NCBI GenBank assembly: GCA_005884685.1
Contig: VBAH01000006.1
Span: forward strand, 1 to 64,000
Length of the DNA: 64,000 nt
Direction of reading: 5' to 3'
Source of the DNA: Alphaproteobacteria bacterium
GTDB taxonomy: Bacteria > Pseudomonadota > Alphaproteobacteria > Rhizobiales > Xanthobacteraceae
Positions 34,114-42,314 of the stretch are shown in pieces (positions within the stretch are counted from its first letter, which is position 1; the number at the start of each line of letters is the position of its first letter). Below the pieces are notes generated by a model. It saw only the letters and a program-made list of their open reading frames with translations, searched no databases and was not told the origin of the DNA. The position numbers and the translations under genes were made by a program.

Positions 34114-34929
34114 CTATCCCGCCAGTTCGCGCGAACGCCTTGTCGCAGCCGCGATCGCCCTTTCCATCAGCGGATCGAGACCGTCCGCCGCCATCAGCAC
34201 GCCGAGTGCGGCCGCGGTGGTCCCGCCCGGCGAGGTGACGTTCTGGCGCAACGTCGTGGCATCGAGCGGCGATTGGTGCAGCAACTCGCCCGAGCCGGCC
34301 ACGGTCGCGCGTGCGAGCCGCGCCGCAAGATCGGCCGGCAATCCGGCTGCAGCGCCGGCGCGCGCGAGACTTTCGGCGAGCAGGAACACATAGGCCGGTC
34401 CCGAGCCCGACACGGCCGTCACGGCGTCGAGCAGCGCTTCATCCGCGACCCATTCGACTGCGCCGACTGCACCCAGCAATACGTCTGCCAGCGCACGCTG
34501 ATCCTGCGTGACGCCGGCGTTCGGAACCGCGACGGTGATGCCGCGCCCGATCGCGGCCGGCGTGTTCGGCATCGCCCGCACGATCGCGCAGGGCAGGGCG
34601 CTTTCGAGGTAGCCGAGCGTCTTGCCGGCCATGACCGAGACCGCGAGCGTGCCGGCACCGGCGAACAGCTTGAGCGTCGGCACCACGGTCGCGGCGTCCT
34701 GCGGCTTGATGGCGATGATGATGACACGCGCGTCGTCGACGGATACCGGGTTGATGCGCACGCCGCGCGCCCGCAATGCCGCGATCTCGGCGGAGGGCTT
34801 CGGCTCGACGATGGCGATCTGCTTCGGATCAAGCCCGAGCGCGAGCCAGCCTTGCAGCATCGCGCCGCCCATCTTGCCGGCGCCGACCAGCATCAGCGTG
34901 CCGGAGAAATCCGTAAGGGAAGCGGGCAT
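34114..34929 (-). CDS. proC: Pyrroline-5-carboxylate reductase
   Basis: A 271-residue NAD(P)H enzyme for the last step of proline synthesis. The Rossmann motif is LMLVGAGKMGGAMLQGWL, then IIAIKPQD and VRAMPNTPAAIGRG. The C-terminal dimerisation helices carry DAVTAVSGSGPAYVFLLAESLARAG and QNVTSPGGTTAAALGVL, the active-site signature. ATG at 34929; an upstream ATG at 34944 would reach into a repeat. It lies downstream of ybjN on the same strand, a pairing frequent in Rhizobiales. Confidence 0.95.
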   Translation of the reverse strand: MPASLTDFSGTLMLVGAGKMGGAMLQGWLALGLDPKQIAIVEPKPSAEIAALRARGVRINPVSVDDARVIIIAIKPQDAATVVPTLKLFAGAGTLAVSVMAGKTLGYLESALPCAIVRAMPNTPAAIGRGITVAVPNAGVTQDQRALADVLLGAVGAVEWVADEALLDAVTAVSGSGPAYVFLLAESLARAGAAAGLPADLAARLARATVAGSGELLHQSPLDATTLRQNVTSPGGTTAAALGVLMAADGLDPLMERAIAAATRRSRELAG

Positions 34930-34939
34930 AATGTTCACC

Positions 34940-35112
34940 GTCATTCCGGGGCGCCGCGCAGCGGCGAGCCCGGATTCCATAACCACAAGCGCTGGTAAAA
35001 TGCACGGCCGGTGCGTCAAGCAGCTTTTCGGGGTTATGAATTCCGGGCCAACGCCGGAGCCTGTCATCGGGCCGCGCTTCGCGCGGACCCGTTGGGCGTG
35101 CCCCGGAATGAC
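34940..35112. repeat. GTCATTCCGG fold-back repeat with nested element
   Basis: GTCATTCCGGGGCG (34940-34953) and GCCCCGGAATGAC (35100-35112) are the inverted ends. GAGCCCGGATTCCATAACC and GGTTATGAATTCCGGGCC form an inner stem. Between the inner and outer right arms sits the 44-bp segment 35052-35095, an inverted exact copy of 25914-25957. So two repeat families are nested here. Confidence 0.85.
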
Positions 35113-35121
35113 GCGGGAGAG

Positions 35122-35622
35122 CTACGCCTCTCCCGACGTCTCGAACATCGCGGCGTCGAGCGCCTCGCGCGCCGGCTTGCCGGCCCAGACCACGAACTGG
35201 AACGCCTGGAAATAGCGCTCGGACGTATCGAGCGCGGCGTCGAGCAGCGCCTCGCACTGGCGGCCCGCGACCTCGACGCCGCCGGCGAGCAGCAGCGCGT
35301 GACGGAACATGATGATGCCGTCCTTCACCCACATGTCGAAGTGGCCGACCCAGAGCTGCTCGTTCACCAGGGCGATCAGGCCGAGGACTTCCGCGCGGCG
35401 CGGCTCCGGCACTTTCAGGTCGAACGCGCAGGCAAGATGCAGCGCCTCGATGTCGTCCATCCAGGTGAATGAGACGTGATAGTCGGTCCAGCGCCCCTTG
35501 ACCGAGATGGCGATCTCGTCGTCGCCGGCGCGGTCGAACGCCCATTCGTGCAGCGAAGCGAGCCGCTCGACCACATCGACCGGATTGTTCTCGCGCTCGA
35601 CGCGCAGTTCCATCAGCGACAT
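35122..35622 (-). CDS. YbjN domain-containing protein
   Basis: A 166-residue cytosolic protein of the YbjN family, which resembles type III secretion chaperones in fold but has no firm function. Recognisable parts are EWAFDRAGDDEIAISVKGRWTDYHVSFTWMDD, ALHLACAFDLKVPEPRRAEVLGLIALVNEQLW and HFDMWVKDGIIMFRHALLLAGG. ATG at 35622 is preferred to the longer frame because the homologous N-terminus (MSLMELRVERENNPVDVVERL) begins there. It is the first gene before proC; its upstream region has clustered GANTC sites and a 17-bp palindrome. Confidence 0.88.
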   Translation of the reverse strand: MSLMELRVERENNPVDVVERLASLHEWAFDRAGDDEIAISVKGRWTDYHVSFTWMDDIEALHLACAFDLKVPEPRRAEVLGLIALVNEQLWVGHFDMWVKDGIIMFRHALLLAGGVEVAGRQCEALLDAALDTSERYFQAFQFVVWAGKPAREALDAAMFETSGEA

Positions 35623-35723
35623 GGCGGGTCCACGTATCTGTTCTTGGTTGGTGGGCACACGCACGCGCACCGTGATGCAACAGCGGGAGACCTGGCCCGC
35701 GGCGTGACCCGGTTAAGTGGGCC

Positions 35724-35836
35724 GAATCACTTGATGAATCGAATATAGCCGCGCGAGTCCGCGGCTCCAAAAATTGCCGCGAGTCGTCCACAAGCGGTCG
35801 ATCACAAAAGATTCAGTGGACGGCGCAAAGTGAGTC
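35724..35836. promoter_or_regulatory. Cluster of six GANTC (CcrM) sites upstream of ybjN
   Basis: GANTC sites start at 35724, 35736, 35755, 35781, 35810 and 35832, six in 113 bases. GANTC is the target of the alphaproteobacterial methyltransferase CcrM, and clusters often mark promoters sensitive to methylation state. CGTCCAC (35785-35791) and GTGGACG (35816-35822) also form an inverted pair. The 35623-35953 interval holds no gene. Confidence 0.5.
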
Positions 35837-35842
35837 ACTTTG
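35826..35842. promoter_or_regulatory. 17-bp perfect palindrome, candidate operator
   Basis: CAAAGTGA-G-TCACTTTG reads the same on both strands apart from the central base. It includes one GANTC site. Arms of 8 bp with a single centre base fit a dimeric regulator site. It is about 200 bases upstream of ybjN and close to the end of prs. Confidence 0.5.
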
Positions 35843-35871
35843 TCGCAAATAGGTGGCCTCGGCGGCGCCCC

Positions 35872-35946
35872 CGCTCATTCCCGCGCAAGCGGGAATCCAG
35901 TTCTTTCTTTTCGGGACTCTGGGTTCCCGCTTTCGCGGGGACGACC
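35872..35946. repeat. TTCCCGC / GCGGGGAC palindromic repeat
   Basis: CGCTCATTCCCGC-GCAA-GCGGGAATCCAGT and TCTGGGTTCCCGC-TTTC-GCGGGGACGACC are two hairpins in inverted relation. The element ends 8 bases before the prs stop codon on the minus strand, so it is probably the 3' end of the prs transcript. Confidence 0.7.
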
Positions 35947-35953
35947 GGAAACA

Positions 35954-36907
35954 CTAGTCGAACAGGCTCGACACCGACTCTTCGCCCGCGGTGCGGTTGA
36001 TCGCTTCGCCGAGCAGGGTTGCGATCGAGAGCACGCGGATGTTGCGTGCAACGCGCACCGCCTCGGTCGGCTGGATCGAATCGGTGATCACCAACTCCTT
36101 CAGCCGCGAAGCGGTGATGCGCGCGACCGCGCCGCCCGAGAGCACGCCGTGCGTGATGTAGGCGTAAACGTTGGTCGCGCCCTGTTCGATCAGCGCGTCG
36201 GCGGCATTCACCAGCGTGCCGCCCGAATCGACGATGTCGTCGACCAGGATGCAGGTCGTGCCGGCCACCTCGCCGATCACGTTCATCACTTCGGACTCGC
36301 CGGCGCGCTCGCGCCGCTTGTCGATGATGGCGAGCGGGGCGTTGATGCGCTTGGCCAGCCCGCGCGCGCGGACCACCCCGCCGACGTCCGGCGAGACCAC
36401 GGTCACGTCCTGGCCGCGGAAGCGCTCCTTCATGTCCCGCGTCATCACGGGCGAGGCAAACAGGTTGTCGGTCGGAATGTCGAAAAAGCCCTGGATCTGC
36501 CCGGCATGCAGGTCGACCGTGAGCACGCGGTCGGCTCCCGAGTTGGTGATCAGGTTGGCGACCAGCTTGGCCGAAATGGGCGTGCGCCCGGAGGCGCGAC
36601 GGTCCTGCCGCGCATAGCCGAAATACGGGATGACAGCGGTGATCCGCTTGGCCGACGAGCGGCGCAGCGCATCCATGATGATCAGCAACTCCATCAGGTG
36701 GTCGTTCGCCGGAAACGAGGTGGACTGCAGCACGAACACGTCGGCGCCGCGCACGTTTTCCTTGATCTCGACGAAAATCTCCATGTCGGCGAAGCGCCGC
36801 ACTTCCGCCTTCGTGAGCGGGGTCTGCAGATAGGCGCCGATCGCTTCCGACAGCGCGCGATTCGAGTTGCCGGCGACGAGCTTGATCGCTCCGTTATTCG
36901 CCGCCAT
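35954..36907 (-). CDS. prs: Ribose-phosphate pyrophosphokinase
   Basis: A 317-residue enzyme making PRPP from ribose-5-phosphate and ATP for nucleotide, histidine and tryptophan synthesis. Motifs: [65 protein letters not shown] with the metal-binding histidine, and the PRPP loop [21 protein letters not shown] at 36907 is chosen over an extension of 13 codons that is atypical. In related genomes prs lies close to rplY-pth-ychF, found here about 9 kb away. Confidence 0.96.
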   Translation of the reverse strand: MAANNGAIKLVAGNSNRALSEAIGAYLQTPLTKAEVRRFADMEIFVEIKENVRGADVFVLQSTSFPANDHLMELLIIMDALRRSSAKRITAVIPYFGYARQDRRASGRTPISAKLVANLITNSGADRVLTVDLHAGQIQGFFDIPTDNLFASPVMTRDMKERFRGQDVTVVSPDVGGVVRARGLAKRINAPLAIIDKRRERAGESEVMNVIGEVAGTTCILVDDIVDSGGTLVNAADALIEQGATNVYAYITHGVLSGGAVARITASRLKELVITDSIQPTEAVRVARNIRVLSIATLLGEAINRTAGEESVSSLFD

Positions 36908-37027
36908 TGCCCGGGGTCTCCGCTGTGCGCGGCAGGGTGATAACAAGCCGCCTGCGGTGCGGCAATACGCCCTCGCGGGGTTGTCCCGAAGGTTTTTCAG
37001 GCGGTTAACAGAGACCGCAGAACCGCC

Positions 37028-37654
37028 TCAGCGGCTGGCGGACAGGGCGAGTTGTTCGGCCGCAGTCGGGGTGGCGGCCGAGCGCGGGCGGCGCCGCGGC
37101 TTGGCGGGCGGCTCCGGCTCCGGCGTTGCCGCGATGGCGGTCGATGCATCCGAGTCGAGCGGGCCGGCCGGGTTGCCGAGGTAAGCGGCCAACCGATCCA
37201 TGCTGGTGCGGGCGATCCGGCGCAGCATCGGCTCGTCGGCGACACTCCACGGATCGCCGCCGCCGCGGCCCCCGGCCTCTTCGCCCGTGATGCGCAAGGC
37301 GCGCAGCTTGTCGTCGTCGTAGACGTCCCACACCCAGGAAATGTGCGTGCGCCCCCGGATGACCTGCGCCGCGAGATAGCCGCGCACGCGATAATTCGCG
37401 GCGCCTTCGCGCGAGGCGATCGCGAGATTGCGCGCCTGCGCCTCGGAGGAGAGGTTGTCGACCAGCCGGTTGAAAATGCCGACCGGCGGGCCGTCGATCG
37501 ACTCGAACGCGATGGTGGCGCCGGATGCGGCAGACGTTGTGAGCGATGCGTTCGAGGTGTTGGATGTGGTGCAGCCGGAGGCAAGCGCGGCCAGCAGCGC
37601 GGCAAACGCGCATGCGACACTGCGCGCATCCGCGCGCTTCTGCCCCGACCTCAT
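37028..37654 (-). CDS. Predicted lipoprotein
   Basis: A 208-residue exported protein. Signal sequence MRSGQKRADARSVACAFAALLAALASGC ends in a lipobox (ALASGC), so the mature N-terminus is probably a diacylated cysteine. The central part (IAFESIDGPPVGIFNRLVDNLSSEAQARNLAIASREG) and RVRGYLAAQVIRGRTHISWVWDVYDDDKLRALRITGEE look like a compact domain binding or assembling at the membrane. The tail is proline/arginine-rich (EPEPPAKPRRRPRS). Homologous hypothetical proteins occur next to prs in Rhizobiales. No function known. Confidence 0.7.
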   Translation of the reverse strand: MRSGQKRADARSVACAFAALLAALASGCTTSNTSNASLTTSAASGATIAFESIDGPPVGIFNRLVDNLSSEAQARNLAIASREGAANYRVRGYLAAQVIRGRTHISWVWDVYDDDKLRALRITGEEAGGRGGGDPWSVADEPMLRRIARTSMDRLAAYLGNPAGPLDSDASTAIAATPEPEPPAKPRRRPRSAATPTAAEQLALSASR

Positions 37655-37828
37655 CACCCTGACACCACCCTGCGGCGCGGCGCGGAAATCTTGAGCCTCC
37701 GTCACCCGCCAGGACTTGGGTAGCGCCAAATTCCGCGATGGTCCAGTGCGCGATCCCGAAAAGCATGTCCTCGACAACGATCGGGGATGGATACCGGTTT
37801 TCGGGAAAGATCGAGCGCAAACAAGATG

Positions 37829-38596
37829 CTATTGGGTCAGCGCAATCGCATTGACGTGACGGCCATAATCCTGCTCGGCGCGATGCGTGGTGCGGCGGTA
37901 GCTGAAGAAGCGCTCCGGATCCGCATAGGTGCAAAGACGCAGGTCCTCGATGCTCGCGATTTCAGCGCGTTCGAGCCGGCATCTGATGTAGCCGGGCAGA
38001 TCGAACATCGCATGGCCGGGGCGCGCGGCGGGAACAAAGAAGCGGTCGTTCGAGACATCCGCGGCTCTGAACCGCTCGAGGAATTCCGCGCCGACCTCGT
38101 AGCTCGGCTGGCGGATCATCGGCCCGAGCGCGGCATTGATGCGGCCGCGTTGCGCGCCCAGCTTTTGCATTGCCGCGATCGTGGCTTCGAGCACGCCGGT
38201 GAGTGCGCCTTTCCATCCCGCATGCGTGGCGCCGACCACGCCGGCTTGCGCATCGGCGAACAAGATCGGCCCGCAATCCGCCGTGGTGACGCCGATCGCC
38301 AGGCCCGGCGCGCGCGTGACGATCGCGTCCGCGCGCGGCGCATTCTCACGCGTCCACGGATCGGTGGCGACGATCACGTCGGGCGAATGCACCTGATAGC
38401 AGGTGACGAGATGCGACGGCGCAACGTTGAGAGCGGCCGCCATGCGGGCGCGGTTCTCGCGCACTTTCTCCGGCGCATCGCGCGAGCCGATGCCGCCGTT
38501 CAGGCTTGCGTAAATGCCGTCCGACACGCCCCCTTGGCGCGTGAAGAACGCGTGGCGGATGTTTGCGAATGAGGAAAGGGAAGCCGCTTGGATCAT
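37829..38596 (-). CDS. pgeF: Peptidoglycan editing factor / polyphenol oxidase family
   Basis: A 255-residue YfiH-family protein, which removes wrongly inserted L-Ser from muropeptides in E. coli (PgeF) and was earlier described as a laccase. Metal-site residues are visible: YQVHSPDV (His), VTTADCGPILFAD (Cys) and GATHAGWKGAL (His). It starts 27 bases after the stop of the upstream methyltransferase gene, so they form an operon with lgt. Confidence 0.92.
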   Translation of the reverse strand: MIQAASLSSFANIRHAFFTRQGGVSDGIYASLNGGIGSRDAPEKVRENRARMAAALNVAPSHLVTCYQVHSPDVIVATDPWTRENAPRADAIVTRAPGLAIGVTTADCGPILFADAQAGVVGATHAGWKGALTGVLEATIAAMQKLGAQRGRINAALGPMIRQPSYEVGAEFLERFRAADVSNDRFFVPAARPGHAMFDLPGYIRCRLERAEIASIEDLRLCTYADPERFFSYRRTTHRAEQDYGRHVNAIALTQ

Positions 38597-38622
38597 GCCC
38601 GGCCGGAATGCCGGGTTGATGC

Positions 38623-39690
38623 TTACCTGTCAAATCCCGGCAGCGGTCCGAGCTTGGGGGCGGCGATCGCCAGCACCTTGAACAGCTCGCCCATCTGATC
38701 CGGCGCTGTCAGCCGCGTCACGGCGGCGTCGATGTCGGCGGCCTGCTGCGGCGTGGCGCTACCTTTCAAGCGCGCGGCACGCTGCTCGATCCCGAGCCGG
38801 CGCAGGAATTCGCCCTGTGGGATCGGCCCCCGCGTAACGGCGCCCTGGTGCTGCGCCCAAATGACCACCGCGGCGAAATCGACCTGCGCGGTCAGGTCCG
38901 CTTCCCCCGGACCTTCGAGCGGATCGGTGAACGCGTGGCCGCGCACCGCCTGCAGCGTGTCGCCGAAGCCGCTTTCCGTATGGCCGTAGTCGATGATCAG
39001 CGCCGCACCGCCGTGCTGTGCGATGCGCCCCGCCAGCAGCGCGACCGGCCGGTCATAGCGGCGTTCGAGGATTGTGCCGACCGGTGTCGTATCCGCCGCG
39101 GATTTGTTCAGCATCGGATCGGGCGCGGCGAGGAACGCAAGCTTGCCGTCGACGACGCCGATGGTGCGGACATGCCAGCCGTCGCGATCCTTGACGAACT
39201 GGCTGATCGGCAGCGCGTCGACGAACTCGTTTGCGACCGCGATGGTCGCCCCCGCGGGCACTTCTTCAAGGGCGTGATGCCAGGCGATCGGCACGCCGGC
39301 ATTCGCGAGCGTCCCCTCCTGCAGCGCGCGCAGCACCGGACTCGTCTCCACCAAGTGCACCGAGAGCGCGGCGTAAAACTCCGGCAGTGCGCGCGCGGCG
39401 CGCAGTGCGTCCGCCATCAGGGTGCCGCGCCCGGGTCCCATCTCGACCAGCCGCACATTGGGCGGCGAGCCCATCTGGCGCCACACCGTCGCGGCCCACG
39501 CGCCGATCAGTTCGCCGAACATCTGGCTCACCTCCGGCGCGGTGACGAAATCGCCGGCTGCGCCGAGCGGATCGCGCGTCGTGTAGTAGCCGTGCTGCGG
39601 ATGGCCGAGGCAAAGCGCCATGTAGCGGTCGACCGGGATCGGCCCATCGATTGCGACGATGCGGCGGATCTCGCCTTCCAGCGGCGTCAT
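38623..39690 (-). CDS. SAM-dependent methyltransferase, MidA/NDUFAF7 family
   Basis: A 355-residue class I methyltransferase. The family N-terminus [58 protein letters not shown] is diagnostic. The SAM loop is [19 protein letters not shown] and [15 protein letters not shown] is also conserved. The mitochondrial homologue NDUFAF7 methylates an arginine of complex I; the bacterial substrate may be the same. ATG overlaps the lgt stop by four bases, so the genes lgt, this one and pgeF are translationally linked. Confidence 0.92.
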   Translation of the reverse strand: MTPLEGEIRRIVAIDGPIPVDRYMALCLGHPQHGYYTTRDPLGAAGDFVTAPEVSQMFGELIGAWAATVWRQMGSPPNVRLVEMGPGRGTLMADALRAARALPEFYAALSVHLVETSPVLRALQEGTLANAGVPIAWHHALEEVPAGATIAVANEFVDALPISQFVKDRDGWHVRTIGVVDGKLAFLAAPDPMLNKSAADTTPVGTILERRYDRPVALLAGRIAQHGGAALIIDYGHTESGFGDTLQAVRGHAFTDPLEGPGEADLTAQVDFAAVVIWAQHQGAVTRGPIPQGEFLRRLGIEQRAARLKGSATPQQAADIDAAVTRLTAPDQMGELFKVLAIAAPKLGPLPGFDR

Positions 39691-40514
39691 GATGCGGTCG
39701 TGGCGTCCGGCCGGCGGCGCAGCGCGATCACGATCAGCACGATGCCGAACGCCAGCAGCGGAACCGACAGCAGCGTGCCCATGGTGACGGTGTTCCACAG
39801 GAATCCGAGCTGCGCATCCGGCTCGCGGAACAGCTCGCAGAACGAGCGCGCGAGCGAGTAACCGATCGCGAAGCATCCGATGATGAGTCCCGGGCGCTTC
39901 AGTGCGCCCGCGCGAATGAGCAGCCCGAGCACGGCGAACAGCAGCACTCCCTCGAGCGCCGCCTCGTAAAGCTGGCTCGGATGCCGCGGCAGCGGCCCGC
40001 CACTCGGAAACACCATCGCCCACGGCACGTCGGAAGGCCGGCCCCACAGTTCGCCGTTGACGAAGTTCGCTAGCCGGCCAAGGAACAGGCCGATCGGACC
40101 GACCGCGCAGGTGACGTCGCCGAGCGACAGCACGGGAATGCCGCGGCTCTTCGCGAACAGCACCACGGCGGCGATGCAGCCGGTGAAGCCGCCATGGAAC
40201 GACATGCCGCCCTTCCACAGCTGCAGTGCCTCGAGCGGATGGTCTGCGAAGTAGCCGGGATTGTAGAACATCACGTAACCGATGCGCCCGCCGAGAATGA
40301 TCCCGAGGGTTACCCACAGGATGAAGTCGTCGTAATCCGCGGCGGTCATCGGCGCCGGTCCGCCCCACAGCCGCTCGTTGCGGATGATCGCGCGGGCATA
40401 GAGCCAGCCGATCAGGATCCCGGCGATGTAGGCGAGCGCGTACCAGCGGATCGCGAATGGTCCGAGCTGGATCAGGACGGGGTCGAAATTGGGGAAGGGC
40501 AGGGCGAGGAGCAT
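39687..40514 (-). CDS. lgt: Prolipoprotein diacylglyceryl transferase
   Basis: A 275-residue inner-membrane enzyme that attaches diacylglycerol from phosphatidylglycerol to the lipobox cysteine of lipoproteins. Seven hydrophobic helices; catalytic-region motifs include [29 protein letters not shown] and [21 protein letters not shown] (HGG and N-E). The substrate phosphatidylglycerol is made via pgsA in this window. Its stop overlaps the MidA start. Upstream, the ABC permease stop is 10 bases away, so the transporter genes run into it on the same strand. Confidence 0.95.
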   Translation of the reverse strand: MLLALPFPNFDPVLIQLGPFAIRWYALAYIAGILIGWLYARAIIRNERLWGGPAPMTAADYDDFILWVTLGIILGGRIGYVMFYNPGYFADHPLEALQLWKGGMSFHGGFTGCIAAVVLFAKSRGIPVLSLGDVTCAVGPIGLFLGRLANFVNGELWGRPSDVPWAMVFPSGGPLPRHPSQLYEAALEGVLLFAVLGLLIRAGALKRPGLIIGCFAIGYSLARSFCELFREPDAQLGFLWNTVTMGTLLSVPLLAFGIVLIVIALRRRPDATTAS

Positions 40515-40523
40515 GTGCGCAAG

Positions 40524-41375
40524 TTAGTCGCTTTCGGCGCCGGCCGTCAGCCCCGCAATGAAGTGCTGCTGCATCAAGAGAAACAGCAGCACCGGCGGGA
40601 TCGCCGCGATAATCGAGCCGGCCGAGATCAGGTTCCACGAGGCAAGCCACATCCCGCGCAGGGACTGCAGCCCCGCGGTCAGCGGGCGGACGTCGTCGGA
40701 CTGCACCAGCACCAGCGACCAGAAATAATCGTTCCACACGAACGTGAAGGTCAGCGCGGCGATCGCCGCGATCGCGGGCCGCACCAGCGGCAGCACAATG
40801 TGCCAGAAAATTCCAAGCTCGCTCGACCCCTCGATGCGCGCCGCATCGAGCATCGCGTCCGGCAGCTGCTTGATGAAGTTGCGCATGAACAGCGTGCAGA
40901 AGCCGGTCTGGAACGCGACGTGGAACAGGATCAGCGCCCAGCGCGTGTCGTAGATGCCGGTCTCGATCGCGATGTCGCGCACCGGGATCATCAGGATCTG
41001 GAACGGAACCAGATTACCGGCAATGAAAATGACGAACAGCAGCAGGTTGCCGCGGAAGCGGAATTTCGCCAGCGCAAATCCCGCCATGCAGGCAAGCGCG
41101 ACCGCACCGGCCACCGCCGGAAGCGTGATGAGCACGCTGTTGAGGATGAATTGCGCCATGCGCGAGTCGCTGAAAACCGCCGCATAGTTTTCGACCAGCC
41201 GGGTTTCGCTCGGCCAGCCCCAGAGATTTCCACGGGTGAGGTCGTCGATCGAGCGCACCGAGGTGAGCGCGACCCCCGCAAGCGGCAGCAGCCAGAGTGC
41301 AAGGCTCAGGAACAGCGCGGCCCGGTATCCCATGCGGGAGAGGCGCGATGCGCGAGCGACCGGAGCAGGAAACAT
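40524..41375 (-). CDS. Carbohydrate ABC transporter permease (MalG-like)
   Basis: A 283-residue inner-membrane permease with six helices. The EAA loop for ATPase contact reads DAARIEGSSELGIFWHIVLPLVRPAIAAI. MalG/LacG features include NSVLITLPAVAGAVALACMAGFALAKFRF and a final WNLISAGSIIAAIPPVLLFLLMQQHFIAGLTAGA. It partners the next permease (start-to-stop gap of 3 bases). It probably moves a sugar or polyol; the substrate cannot be named. Confidence 0.92.
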   Translation of the reverse strand: MFPAPVARASRLSRMGYRAALFLSLALWLLPLAGVALTSVRSIDDLTRGNLWGWPSETRLVENYAAVFSDSRMAQFILNSVLITLPAVAGAVALACMAGFALAKFRFRGNLLLFVIFIAGNLVPFQILMIPVRDIAIETGIYDTRWALILFHVAFQTGFCTLFMRNFIKQLPDAMLDAARIEGSSELGIFWHIVLPLVRPAIAAIAALTFTFVWNDYFWSLVLVQSDDVRPLTAGLQSLRGMWLASWNLISAGSIIAAIPPVLLFLLMQQHFIAGLTAGAESD

Positions 41376-41378
41376 GGC

Positions 41379-42314
41379 TCAGGCCGCCTCGCGCCGGAGC
41401 AGACGCCACAGGAACAGCCCGACGAATGCGCCCATCAGGGCGAACAGCACCGCCGCAATGGCCGCGCCGTAGCCGTAGCGCAGGCTGAGGAAGGTCTGCT
41501 CGTACATGTAATAGCCGAGCACCATCGTCGAGTTGTACGGCCCGCCTGCCGTCATGATCGCCACCAGATCGAAGCTGCGCAGCGCCCCGACCACGCAGAC
41601 CATCGCGGCGATGAATGTCACGGGGCGCAGCTGCGGGAGCACCACATGCCACAGCAACCTGCCGCCCCTGGCGCCGTCCATGCGCGCGGACTCGATCAGC
41701 TCAGGCCGGATGCCGGTCAGCCCGGTGAGATAAAGGATCATGCAATACGCGGTTTGCGGCCAAAGCCCCGCAAGGATCACGGCGAAAATGGCCCAGCGTC
41801 CGCTCTCCAGCGGTGCGACCGCGGGTAGGCCGGCGGAGCCGAGCAACCGATTGAGCAAGCCGAACTCGGCATTGAGAAACCAGGCGAAGATCAAGCCGAC
41901 GACGACCTGGCTGATCACGAACGGAAACAGAAACAGCGAGCGAACCACACGGATACCGCGCACATCCTGATTGAGGAACAACGCGAGCCCCAAGCCGAAG
42001 ACCGGCGCAAGCAGATACAGCGCGAGCCAGCACAAATTGTTGGCAAGCGCCGTGTAGAACACGGGATCGCCGAACAGCTCGGCGAAATTTGCCAGACCGA
42101 CCCATGTTTGCGGTCCGACGCCGTCCCAATCGTGCAGCGAGAGCCGAATGCTCGCGGCGATCGGGTAGAGCACGAAAACCGCGAACAACAGGCAGGCCGG
42201 CGCAAGCAGGATGAACGGCGTAAGCGCGCGCTGATTGCGCCACCACCAGTCCGACAGCGCGCCCCGGCCGGGCGGCGCGGACGCGTTATCCATCGCGCGC
42301 GGCGGATGTGGCAT
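41379..42314 (-). CDS. Carbohydrate ABC transporter permease (MalF/UgpA-like)
   Basis: A 311-residue permease. Six or seven helices; the first is TPFILLAPACLLFAVFVLYPIAASI, and the EAA loop is IESARMDGARGGRLLWHVVLPQLRPVTFI. GGPYNSTMVLGYYMYEQTF is typical of MalF-type sugar permeases. The ATG at 42314 overlaps the last base of the binding-protein stop; another ATG at 42293 is possible. It forms the channel with the MalG-like subunit. Confidence 0.92.
   Translation of the reverse strand: MPHPPRAMDNASAPPGRGALSDWWWRNQRALTPFILLAPACLLFAVFVLYPIAASIRLSLHDWDGVGPQTWVGLANFAELFGDPVFYTALANNLCWLALYLLAPVFGLGLALFLNQDVRGIRVVRSLFLFPFVISQVVVGLIFAWFLNAEFGLLNRLLGSAGLPAVAPLESGRWAIFAVILAGLWPQTAYCMILYLTGLTGIRPELIESARMDGARGGRLLWHVVLPQLRPVTFIAAMVCVVGALRSFDLVAIMTAGGPYNSTMVLGYYMYEQTFLSLRYGYGAAIAAVLFALMGAFVGLFLWRLLRREAA

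Noticed and set aside
40194-41828. A 544-codon plus-strand frame antisense to lgt and the ABC permeases
   Set aside because: The composition is shadow-like (runs of Arg, Gln, His, Asp), and the minus strand has two complete permeases and lgt.
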